Source: Desulfurococcales archaeon (GTDB taxonomy: Archaea > Thermoproteota > Thermoprotei_A > Sulfolobales > NBVN01). Taken from it: a stretch of DNA of 47,052 nucleotides. The first letter of the stretch is position 1, and every line of letters begins with the position of its first letter. Below, piece after piece: positions 19,194-27,673 of this stretch. A model generated the notes under the pieces. It worked only from the letters and a program-made list of their open reading frames with translations, was not told the origin of the DNA and did not search any database. A program made the translations under genes and the position numbers. The stretch covers positions 1-47,052 of the forward strand of contig WAOK01000051.1 in the NCBI GenBank assembly GCA_015521325.1. The letters are read 5' to 3'.

Positions 19194-20294
19194 TCACTTC
19201 TTGAACACTGCGTAGCCGATGCCCAGACCTATCAAGAGGAGGACTAAGCCCACAACGCCGGTCATGGTCCAGTCGGTCTGAGTTACTGTAGTCGTGGCGG
19301 TGCTAACCGAGACAGACGTCGAGGTCGTAGTCACTGTCGTTGTTGCGGTGGTAGTCTGGTATACAGTCGTGGTGGCCGTGGCTGTGGTAGTGACTGTCTC
19401 TGTCTCGGTCACTGTCTCCGTCACGCGCTCGATACCCGGCACTATCGGTAGGGCCCCGGTCTCCGGGTCGAAGTTCCATAGCCACTCGTACTGCTGGTCA
19501 GCGGTGATGCCGTTGTAGTCGCTTGAGTACACGAGGAGGTCGAGAACCCTGGGCTCCATGCCCTTAGCTATTGCCTGCGCTAGCTTAGTTACCTGGTCCT
19601 GGGATGTCGCGTACGCGGTGGCGTTTATGGCCCACTCACCACCGGTGACGCCAGCCGCCCTGACCCTCATTGGCCCGAAGCCGTCGTAGCTCGCCACGGC
19701 CACGACGTACTTCCAGTTCACGAAGTTGTCGGTGTCGGGCAAGATCGACTTAGCCACCGTCGCCACTATCTCGTTATTGGTCTCGTCAACGCTAACATTG
19801 AAGGCACTGTCCTGCACGACGACCGTGCCATTAGCGAAGTAGATCGCGGCCCTCTGACCCGTCGGCACAGGGCTCTCCTCCCAGCCAGGGGCTAGCAGGA
19901 TCGCGAAGTTCCAGGCGTAGTCAGGCCTCAGGAGGAAGTTGAGGCCAAAGGTGTCCACGCGTGCTGGCCCGCCTGCTGTGGTGTGCACGTATATCTGCAC
20001 GTACTGCAGGCAGAACCCGTTCGGGCCTCCCCACGGGTTGTCGCCGAGGTTCTTCAGCTTAACCCGGAACTCGAGGGCGTTGCCGGTATCCGTGACCGTG
20101 AATCCTAGTAGGTCGAAGACCCCTGGTTGGAAGACCTCGTTGGTTGGGTACCCGTAAGTGCCGGGGCCCCTGTCGTCTCCCTCCGGGTCACTGACGCTAA
20201 TGCTGGTCTGTGCATGTGTCGGCGTTATCGCGAGGGCTGATAGTATCACAGTGGTGAGTATTAATCCGGCGATTAATGCCTTCTTCATTACCAT
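19194..20294 (-). CDS. Membrane-anchored glucodextranase-C/DOMON-like protein without a catalytic domain
   Basis: Signal peptide, single beta module paralogous to the C-terminus of the upstream GH57 (NPWGGPNGFCLQYVQIYVHTTAGGP shared), Thr-rich stalk, C-terminal TM. Confidence 0.88.
   Translation of the reverse strand: MVMKKALIAGLILTTVILSALAITPTHAQTSISVSDPEGDDRGPGTYGYPTNEVFQPGVFDLLGFTVTDTGNALEFRVKLKNLGDNPWGGPNGFCLQYVQIYVHTTAGGPARVDTFGLNFLLRPDYAWNFAILLAPGWEESPVPTGQRAAIYFANGTVVVQDSAFNVSVDETNNEIVATVAKSILPDTDNFVNWKYVVAVASYDGFGPMRVRAAGVTGGEWAINATAYATSQDQVTKLAQAIAKGMEPRVLDLLVYSSDYNGITADQQYEWLWNFDPETGALPIVPGIERVTETVTETETVTTTATATTTVYQTTTATTTVTTTSTSVSVSTATTTVTQTDWTMTGVVGLVLLLIGLGIGYAVFKK
19970..20039. 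repeat. 70-bp block nearly identical to 16505-16574
   Basis: See partner feature; direct orientation, within two paralogous DOMON-like coding regions. Confidence 0.85.
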
Positions 20295-20352
20295 TCACCT
20301 CCATAACATTATCTTCATAAATAGATCTAAGGCAGGGTTAAAAACTAGTGAA

Positions 20353-21873
20353 TTAGATTAGCCCGTACTCGCCGTAATATTTCTTGAGTACGAGGTCTAT
20401 GCCAGCCCTTTCTAGCGCCGTTCTGGAGGCATTCATGGATATTCTTACGTACTCCTCTGAACCGTGCAGTCTTATTGCCGCCTCGAGCTTCCTGCTGAAT
20501 TCCTCGTAGTCCCTTTCATTGATCTCGGCTGCCTCGACACTGTCATAGGGTATTAGGTACCTGAGGTCTTGGCCGAAGAGCCATCCGTTTACACCGTCCT
20601 TTATCAGCTCTGGCACGCCGCCGTCTCTAGAGGCGAGGACCGGTACCCCGGCAGCCATCGATTTCATGTAGCTCGTCCCGCAGGCCTCCCAACCAGAGAA
20701 CGGTGTGAAGAGAAGAATATCAGCCCCCGTGAGCAGTACCTTAGCTGTCTCCAGGTCGTACCTGTGGACGTATGCCACATTCCCGTACTCGTTAGCGAGC
20801 CTGATGAACTCCCTCATAAACTCTATCCCCCTCCTATCGTGTGGGTGGGGCTTCCCAGCAAGAACGTATATGGCGTCATCGGGGTGATCCCTAATAAAAC
20901 GTGCTGGGAAGTCCGGCCTCTTGTACGGGGCCAGTCTCCGCGCCCACACAACCACGGGCCTCTCATCACTCTCTATATCGATCTTTAGCTGATCCCGAAC
21001 CTCTGCAAGTAGCTTATTCCTAAGAATCTCCCGAATCTCCCGAAACGCTGCGAGATCCCCTCTTTTGACAGCATCCGGTAACTCGTATGGGACATAGCGC
21101 TCGATAAAGACGCCATTAGTCACGTACGTGAGGTTTCCGGAGATCTGAGGAAAAAGCTTCATTGTTATCTCGTAATGCTTCCTCGAAACAGTGAACACCT
21201 TCCTTGAATGTCTGGCAGCGAGGATCGTCAGGTTAACGGGGTCCTCACCCGGCTCGTACCCGAACTCCTCACGGAGAAGAGACGCGGGCACTGTCGGGTG
21301 GCCCCAAGGCCCTGGTGTGTGGGTTATAAATCGAAATTCCTTGAACTCACTAAGTGCAAGGGGAACCATGGCTGTGTACGCTTCCTGCAGGTCTACGACC
21401 TTAACGTTCTCTAGGCCCACTACCTCACGAAGATAATGCGCTGCCGCCTTCGCTAGGAAGACATACTTGAGGTTCCTCTCATCAACGCTATCCTCTATAT
21501 ACAGCCTCTCACTGAACTTAGTTGCCCACTCCGGTGACACGGCCTCGAAAAACACTGCCTTAGCGCTCCCCTTGGTGAGTGACCAGGCCTTTACCTTAAT
21601 CTCCTCACCCTTAACAACTACAGAGAACTCGTCCTCACTGTTAAGGACACTATCATATTTCCACTCCTGCGGCCTTGGCTCGGGCCCCCACCCCCGAATG
21701 ACATAATCTACGTAGCCTCCCCTGTACAGGAGAGTTAAAACAAGGTATTCCATGCCATTCTCACTCGCGCCGAGGAATTTGTCGCCCTCGAGAACACCCA
21801 AACCGCCAGAGTAAGTCCTCACACCTTCTAGAGCTATCTCTGGCGTCACGGATACTGCGTACACGAAAACCAT
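20353..21873 (-). CDS. GT-B glucosyltransferase related to alpha-glucan phosphorylase / glycogen synthase
   Basis: YSGGLGVLEGDKFLGAS (GT35-like N-terminus); RRLAPYKRPDF; FSGWEACGTSYMKSMAAGVPVLASRDGGVPELIKDGVNGWLF. Confidence 0.8.
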   Translation of the reverse strand: MVFVYAVSVTPEIALEGVRTYSGGLGVLEGDKFLGASENGMEYLVLTLLYRGGYVDYVIRGWGPEPRPQEWKYDSVLNSEDEFSVVVKGEEIKVKAWSLTKGSAKAVFFEAVSPEWATKFSERLYIEDSVDERNLKYVFLAKAAAHYLREVVGLENVKVVDLQEAYTAMVPLALSEFKEFRFITHTPGPWGHPTVPASLLREEFGYEPGEDPVNLTILAARHSRKVFTVSRKHYEITMKLFPQISGNLTYVTNGVFIERYVPYELPDAVKRGDLAAFREIREILRNKLLAEVRDQLKIDIESDERPVVVWARRLAPYKRPDFPARFIRDHPDDAIYVLAGKPHPHDRRGIEFMREFIRLANEYGNVAYVHRYDLETAKVLLTGADILLFTPFSGWEACGTSYMKSMAAGVPVLASRDGGVPELIKDGVNGWLFGQDLRYLIPYDSVEAAEINERDYEEFSRKLEAAIRLHGSEEYVRISMNASRTALERAGIDLVLKKYYGEYGLI

Positions 21874-21962
21874 CCCAGATAATGCGGGGACACCGAACTA
21901 AATATGATGCCCAGGTAGGAGGAACACACAGCTTACGGTGTATGTTACGCTTCGAGGGTCTT

Positions 21963-22550
21963 TCAGAGATCTTTGGGCTCTGCATGGGCCTCTGCTCCTG
22001 TGGCGGGGCTGGAAGGCAGTTCACGAACGGTTTCCTCTCTCACTAGGGCTATATTGTTCTGGAGACCCGCCCCTGCTATAACGTCTCTGGCCAGGAGTAT
22101 CTTCTGGGAACACTCGCTGATCACTTTCTTTATGTAGATAAGTTTTACCTCGTCGTCGATGTCGACGACAGCTTCCGCCAGCTCCTTCAAGGCGTCCTTG
22201 AGCTCTTCGAGGCCGAGCTCACGAAGGATACTGAATCCCTTAAACCTCCTCATTACCTTTATCGCTAGTTCTTTGTTCTCCTCTAAATACCTCATCCCTG
22301 CTTCGGTGATAAAATACGTCTTCTGTACCCTCGCCCCGACTCTGCTCACGCTTGCTTCCACGTAACCCTTTCTAAGGAGCTCGTTGAGCACTGGATAGAC
22401 ACTACCGGGACTGGGAGGCTTCCCAGTGAGCTTCTCGATCTCCTTCATTATTAGGTAGCCGTGCTTGGGGCTATCACTGAGTATGAGAAGGATAAGGAGC
22501 CTCAGCTTCCCTCGCAGGTCTAGATCGTCCTTACTCAATAACCTACCCAA
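21963..22550 (-). CDS. PadR-family transcriptional regulator
   Basis: LSDSPKHGYLIMKEIEKLTGKPPSPGSVYPVLNELLRKGYVEAS is a PadR wHTH signature. Confidence 0.88.
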   Translation of the reverse strand: MGRLLSKDDLDLRGKLRLLILLILSDSPKHGYLIMKEIEKLTGKPPSPGSVYPVLNELLRKGYVEASVSRVGARVQKTYFITEAGMRYLEENKELAIKVMRRFKGFSILRELGLEELKDALKELAEAVVDIDDEVKLIYIKKVISECSQKILLARDVIAGAGLQNNIALVREETVRELPSSPATGAEAHAEPKDL

Positions 22551-22562
22551 GATCTCGAGATC
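22551..22562. promoter_or_regulatory. Perfect 12-bp palindrome GATCTCGAGATC abutting the padR-like start
   Basis: Direct reading: gatctcgagatc is its own reverse complement, immediately 5' of the TTG start at 22550. Confidence 0.35.
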
Positions 22563-22623
22563 ACACCAAACTTTATTAATTCATTAATTGTTAGATGCAG
22601 TATAAACAAATGCTTAGGATCAG

Positions 22624-24123
22624 TCACTTGCTGATCTTACGGAACAGTATAGGCGCTGACACAACGTCATAGCTCTCCCACTCTCCATAACCCCTCTCTA
22701 AAGGATTAACTATCTCAAAGCCGAGGGCCCTAGCGACCTCTTCAGCCTTACCGGGTATTACTGGATAAAGCATTGTCGTCGCTAACCGTACGGCCTCGAG
22801 CACACTATATAGCTCGTTATTCGGGTCACTTCTCTCCCAAGGCCTTGTGGCGTTCATGTATGCATTAGCTTCCCTGAGTAAGTCCATGGATGCTGTCACG
22901 GCTGAGGACACATCGAATGAGTCCATAGCCTTCAAGTAATTCTTTAAGGCTTCCTCAGCAGCTTTACCCAAGGTTTCGTCTGCCTTGCCTTCCACCCTGC
23001 CGCCAAGTTTTTTCTTTGCTAGAACCCCTACGCGCCTGACTAGGTTCCCGTATGTATCTGCTAACTCGCTGTTGTAGGCTGAATCAAGGGTCTCGACACT
23101 TACGTCTATATCTTTTAGGTGACTAAAGTATCTCATCAGAATATATCTGGCTCCGTCAGCACCGCCATACCTCTCTATGAGGTCCTCTATCCTCACAACG
23201 TTTCCGGCCGACTTCCCCATCTTGAGACCTCTGCTTGTGATGAATGCGTGGACGATCAGCCTCTTTGGGAGGGGAATGTCGAGGGCCTTGAGCATAGAGA
23301 ACCATATGACGGTGTGGAACCAGAGGATGTCCTTGCCTATGACGTGATGCACTGAAGGCCAGTACCGCCTGAACTTCTCCTCGTCATGTAAGTACCCGGC
23401 CCCGGTCACATAGTTGAGGAGGGCATCAAACCATACGTAGACAGTGAAGTTGGGGTCAAATGGTAGCTGTATACCCCAAGACACCCTGTCCTTAGGCCTA
23501 GCCATAGATATATCGACAAGGCCCTCAGCCCTTATCCTGCCGAGAACCTCGCGGGCGTAGTCCCTCGGATACACTACCTCTTTATTCTCGAGAACATCGA
23601 GTATGAAGTCCTTGAACTCTGAGAGCTTGAAATAATATGTTTCCTCCTCAACCCATTCCAGCGGCTTCTTATGGATCGGGCAATGTGGTTCGCCGTTAAT
23701 GACTTCGTACTCGCTCGCCCTGTAGAACCTCTCACAGCTTACGCAGTACCACCCAGCATAGACGTCCTTGTAAACGAGCCCCTTCTTATACAGCGTATTC
23801 AGTGCGTACTTCACTACCTCCTCGTGGTCGGGATCGGTTGTGCGTATGAACCTGTCATACGATATGTTAAGTATCTTCCAGTATTCCTTATAGATCTTGG
23901 CCATCCGGTCCACGAACTCCTTAGGCGAAATTCCTTCTTTCTCCGCTGCTCTCTGGAGCTTTAGTCCGTGCTCGTCCGTACCCGTGAGAAAGAAGGTGTC
24001 ATCGCCTATGAGCCTGTGATACCTTGCCAGAACGTCGGCATATACTGTTGTGTAGGCGTGACCCATGTGGGGTCTATCGTTCGGGTAGTATATTGGCGTC
24101 GTTACGTAGAACCTCCCCGGCAT
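22624..24123 (-). CDS. metG: Methionyl-tRNA synthetase, bacterial-like subgroup
   Basis: FYVTTPIYYPNDRPHMGHAYTTVYADVLARYHR, FFLTGTDEHG, GWYCVSCERFY, KMGKSAGNVV. Confidence 0.93.
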   Translation of the reverse strand: MPGRFYVTTPIYYPNDRPHMGHAYTTVYADVLARYHRLIGDDTFFLTGTDEHGLKLQRAAEKEGISPKEFVDRMAKIYKEYWKILNISYDRFIRTTDPDHEEVVKYALNTLYKKGLVYKDVYAGWYCVSCERFYRASEYEVINGEPHCPIHKKPLEWVEEETYYFKLSEFKDFILDVLENKEVVYPRDYAREVLGRIRAEGLVDISMARPKDRVSWGIQLPFDPNFTVYVWFDALLNYVTGAGYLHDEEKFRRYWPSVHHVIGKDILWFHTVIWFSMLKALDIPLPKRLIVHAFITSRGLKMGKSAGNVVRIEDLIERYGGADGARYILMRYFSHLKDIDVSVETLDSAYNSELADTYGNLVRRVGVLAKKKLGGRVEGKADETLGKAAEEALKNYLKAMDSFDVSSAVTASMDLLREANAYMNATRPWERSDPNNELYSVLEAVRLATTMLYPVIPGKAEEVARALGFEIVNPLERGYGEWESYDVVSAPILFRKISK

Positions 24124-24184
24124 GTCTCCGCACCCCCTCTACCTCTTTGGTTATAGTTACTTTGGTAGGGTAAGTAAAAATCAT

Positions 24185-24646
24185 TCACTCAGAACATCTG
24201 CTCAAACACGTGCATACCTCCTCAGCAAGCACCCCCTCACCTACGTAGAAGAGGTGCGTGCTTGAGAGAGGATCATCGGATGCACCGAACCTAGGTATTG
24301 GGGAAAACCCTGCTCTCTCCATGCAAGCAGAGACGCGTGCCTCTATCAATGGACCGTAGGGACCGACCACGTAGCACACCTCCTCAACGACTACACCCTC
24401 AGCTGTGGTGAGCCTGTCTATGTGCCAGTGTATCCTCTTATACCTCTTGAAATGCCTCGCCACCCTTGCCCTAAGGCCCCCGGGGCCGCCGGCAGAGCCC
24501 ACGTAAACGTACACGCCTGGGGACAGGAACATTCTCAGCCCGCCAATCTCGACAGTGATTGGGTCAACAACACGGACGAATAGAGCGTAGGTTCCCTGCT
24601 TCTTCGGTAACGCCTCGGGAGAGGTCGAGCACGTGCATTCAGACAC
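24185..24646 (-). CDS. DUF123 / GIY-YIG-like nuclease-domain protein
   Basis: GTYALFVRV...VYVYVGSAGGPGGLRARVARHFKRYKRIHWHIDRLT. Confidence 0.88.
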   Translation of the reverse strand: MSECTCSTSPEALPKKQGTYALFVRVVDPITVEIGGLRMFLSPGVYVYVGSAGGPGGLRARVARHFKRYKRIHWHIDRLTTAEGVVVEEVCYVVGPYGPLIEARVSACMERAGFSPIPRFGASDDPLSSTHLFYVGEGVLAEEVCTCLSRCSE

Positions 24647-25319
24647 GGGTTATCCTCACCCTCTCCTTCCTCCCACCCTCCCTTATCTCTCGGAGAGAGC
24701 GAGCAGCTGCCTCAAACGCCTTGCGGGGCGAAGTCGATATTCCAACACCTACTTTTACGCCCTCAAACGACAGTATCACGTCGAGCACCTTACCGAGCTT
24801 GTGAGTCGAGGTTATCGCCGCTAGGTTATCGCCTCCGAGGTACTGCACTATCGCGTCACTCACGAGCATGGACGCCGTGTTAGCGACGAGCTTGAGGGCA
24901 GTCACGTAAGCACCGTAGAAGCCCTTGTACGTCGTCATCTCCGTGAAGAAGTTTATGTCGGCATGCGCCACAGCAACCTCGTCAGCGCCGCACCCGCCGG
25001 GCATACCTTCAGCACAGCTATCAAGGGAGTCCGGTATGGGACCGCAGCAGTACTTAAGCCTCACGGGGGTAGGCACAACACCCTCTAGCTCGCTAAGTAA
25101 TTCTTTACCGAACTTCCTCAGATCCGTCCAGTAGGGCAGTATCACGATCTCGTAGTCATACCTTAAGGGTAGAGCAGCCCCTTCCCAGTCCTTGACTATG
25201 CTGTGTAGCGCCTTCGAGATCTGTGACTGGGTTGACTGGATCACCCACTCCCTATCGTCGCCTATAGACTCAGTCCATTCCCTGTACCCCACTAGCTCAA
25301 TTACCACCGTCGCCGGCAC
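24639..25319 (-). CDS. gch3: GTP cyclohydrolase III (archaeal, FAPy-forming type)
   Basis: VVIELVGYREWTESIGDDREWVIQSTQSQI; YLGGDNLAAI; GVGISTSPRKAFEAA. Confidence 0.88.
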   Translation of the reverse strand: MPATVVIELVGYREWTESIGDDREWVIQSTQSQISKALHSIVKDWEGAALPLRYDYEIVILPYWTDLRKFGKELLSELEGVVPTPVRLKYCCGPIPDSLDSCAEGMPGGCGADEVAVAHADINFFTEMTTYKGFYGAYVTALKLVANTASMLVSDAIVQYLGGDNLAAITSTHKLGKVLDVILSFEGVKVGVGISTSPRKAFEAAARSLREIREGGRKERVRITRV

Positions 25320-25325
25320 AGCGCT

Positions 25326-25784
25326 TCACTCCAGAGTCACTGTGATGCCTTCGTACTTAACCTCCTTGAGCTTACCTAGCCTCTCAACCATCTTAACCGC
25401 TGCCTCAACGGCCCTCCTAGCGTAATCCTCGACCCTCTCGAGTGCTTGGGAACGGCTCGCCCCAGGACCTATTATGCCGAGCGTCACTGGCTTTCCGTAC
25501 TCAAGCCCCAGATCAAGGAGCTTCCTCGCAGCCTGGTTAGCCACGAGTTCATCATGCTTGGTCGCGCCCTGTATAACGGCTCCAAGAGCCACCACGGCGT
25601 CGACGTCGTCCCTCTTCAGGAGGGCGAGGGCCCCCATAGGGGTCTCGAATACTCCGGGGACTTTAAGCACATACGCGACCTCGGCGCCGAGGAACTTAGC
25701 GTGGGAGAGGGCCTTCTGAAGCATGAGGTAGGTCACGTCGTAGTTGAATTCAGAGACCACTATCCCCAGCCTTGCCCTACCCAA
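25326..25784 (-). CDS. ribH: 6,7-dimethyl-8-ribityllumazine synthase
   Basis: [58 protein letters not shown]; archaeal-size 152 aa. Confidence 0.93.
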   Translation of the reverse strand: MGRARLGIVVSEFNYDVTYLMLQKALSHAKFLGAEVAYVLKVPGVFETPMGALALLKRDDVDAVVALGAVIQGATKHDELVANQAARKLLDLGLEYGKPVTLGIIGPGASRSQALERVEDYARRAVEAAVKMVERLGKLKEVKYEGITVTLE

Positions 25785-25832
25785 CTATGCACACCTGCCA
25801 AGAATAGGTAGGTCGATGAAAAAGAGTTTACC

Positions 25833-27554
25833 TTACATCAGCTCCACGAGCCCAGCCACCTCCAAGAACTTCAGGAGTGTCGTCACCTCCTTCGCACTGA
25901 TGCTGCGTTTCATCTCACCCATTAGCTCATGCCTGAGCGACTCCACGCTCGCCGTCTTCCTGCCATACACGAGTATTAGTGACGCAGCTGTCCCTACCCA
26001 CTCCCTGCCCTTCACCCACCTCAGATACCTCAACCTCTCCGCCTTCGAGAGGTGGTACGAGAGGCTCACCGGTGGGTAACTTCCTCTCACCCTAACGAAC
26101 TTGCCCCCGGCCGGGTACCTGCAGTAGTTCCTCGCTATGCTGAGCTGGAATATGTCGGGAACCTTCGGAATAACGTACCTGCAGTACATACTAAGAACCG
26201 CCTGAAACACGTCCTGTCCCTTCTCAGCAGCCTCGGCTATGTCATGGGAGAGTATCCTTAGGTAGTAAGCCAGCTGTTCCTCCGGAGTCAGGGATGAGGA
26301 CGATGCCCTCTCGATTGCCGAGAAGGCCGCTAGCGCTATGGCCCGGGAGATTCTTGGGTCAAACGCGTCCGCCCAGTCCGCACTACTATGGTATCGGATG
26401 TCAGGCCATTCGTTGATCATTATGGCGGGGACACCGTTGATCACGTAGACGTCGTGGTCGCTCCCCATGGAGTAGCTCCTAGGCTCCACACGGAGCAGGG
26501 AAATGTTCCCCAGTGCCCTAGAGACTTCTATGAACCCCGCAACTTCTATGGGGGAAGTCAGGAGCATGGGAGGCCTGATAACGTTTAGTATAGACTCCGT
26601 CCTCCTCGGGTCCCCTCCAACCATGTCAAGATTAATCGCTGCCTTAATTGATGCGCCCTCATTAGCTCTCTCTCTGAGATACGGTGTTGTCCCGAAGTAC
26701 TCAGGGACAAGAACTATTCTTAAAGCATGGTCTCTCAACACTAATGAGCCTGATCTGATCGCCCTGTTGATTGCCAGGGCGAGCTCCATTAAGGCACCGG
26801 CACCTGAAGCATTATCGTTAATAGTGCCTCCAGGGTGACAGTAATGAGCTATCAGATGGTACTCAACCGGTTCATCACCTATAATTACCTCGACCACTGG
26901 GGCGTAGGACCTTCCTCGCCATTTAGAACGTACTTCTCCTCTGACGATGACCTCCTTACCGGAGGCTAGCCAGAGCCCTATTCTCTCGGCCCAGAGACGT
27001 GGGATGGAGAGGGCGGGGGTTTTATAGGTAGACGCCTCCTCCGGAGAGAGGAAAAGGCCAACATACGGAACCGCTGTTGGGGGGAGGTCGTCACGGTAGA
27101 AGAGAACCGCCTCAGCACCACGCTCACTCATGATGGGGTAAAGAACCTTCAGCTTCGCACTGGCGACAACGACTTTACCCTCCAGGTCAAGAACTTCCCA
27201 CACCGTGTCCTCATCAAGCATAATCGCCCTGCCCTCGAAGTCCCCTGAGGGTGAGTGAGCCGCCACCGCTGTCCAAGCCCATGATAGGTCAGTGATCCTT
27301 TCCTTCACAGGTGAAATTAGCTCGGCGAAGCCGGAGACAGGATCCCAGCCAGCCACAGGTTTAGGGTACTTCATCTCCTCGTAACGATACCTCCTCACCC
27401 TAACCTCTAGGCCAGAATCTATGAGGATATCGCTTATCCAAGACGCCGCCGACTCTAGTCCGGAAGAGCCCTGTATTCTGTGAAACATGCTGAGCTTTAG
27501 GGTGAGTTCACCGAGTTCTTTAAGAGAGAAGTAGTTAGCCAGCGAAGCGCTCAA
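25833..27554 (-). CDS. DUF4910-type zinc aminopeptidase (M28-like) with C-terminal winged-helix-like region
   Basis: HYCHPGGTINDNASGAGALMELA; INLDMVGGD; YSMGSDHDVYVINGVPAIMINEWPDIRYHSSAD. Confidence 0.85.
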   Translation of the reverse strand: MSASLANYFSLKELGELTLKLSMFHRIQGSSGLESAASWISDILIDSGLEVRVRRYRYEEMKYPKPVAGWDPVSGFAELISPVKERITDLSWAWTAVAAHSPSGDFEGRAIMLDEDTVWEVLDLEGKVVVASAKLKVLYPIMSERGAEAVLFYRDDLPPTAVPYVGLFLSPEEASTYKTPALSIPRLWAERIGLWLASGKEVIVRGEVRSKWRGRSYAPVVEVIIGDEPVEYHLIAHYCHPGGTINDNASGAGALMELALAINRAIRSGSLVLRDHALRIVLVPEYFGTTPYLRERANEGASIKAAINLDMVGGDPRRTESILNVIRPPMLLTSPIEVAGFIEVSRALGNISLLRVEPRSYSMGSDHDVYVINGVPAIMINEWPDIRYHSSADWADAFDPRISRAIALAAFSAIERASSSSLTPEEQLAYYLRILSHDIAEAAEKGQDVFQAVLSMYCRYVIPKVPDIFQLSIARNYCRYPAGGKFVRVRGSYPPVSLSYHLSKAERLRYLRWVKGREWVGTAASLILVYGRKTASVESLRHELMGEMKRSISAKEVTTLLKFLEVAGLVELM

Positions 27555-27673
27555 GCTACTCTACCCATAGATAGTGGGTGAGACCATAAATTATGCAGAG
27601 GCCCTGTGTAAGGGACCCGATCCTTTTAACCTTAGGTGATCTGATCCTTACGTGAGACACGAGAAAGTCTCAG

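Noticed and set aside
22618-22636. GATCAG-tcacttg-CTGATC hairpin at the metG 3' end
   Set aside because: Six-bp stem spanning the stop codon, no T-tract; too weak to call a terminator or riboregulator.
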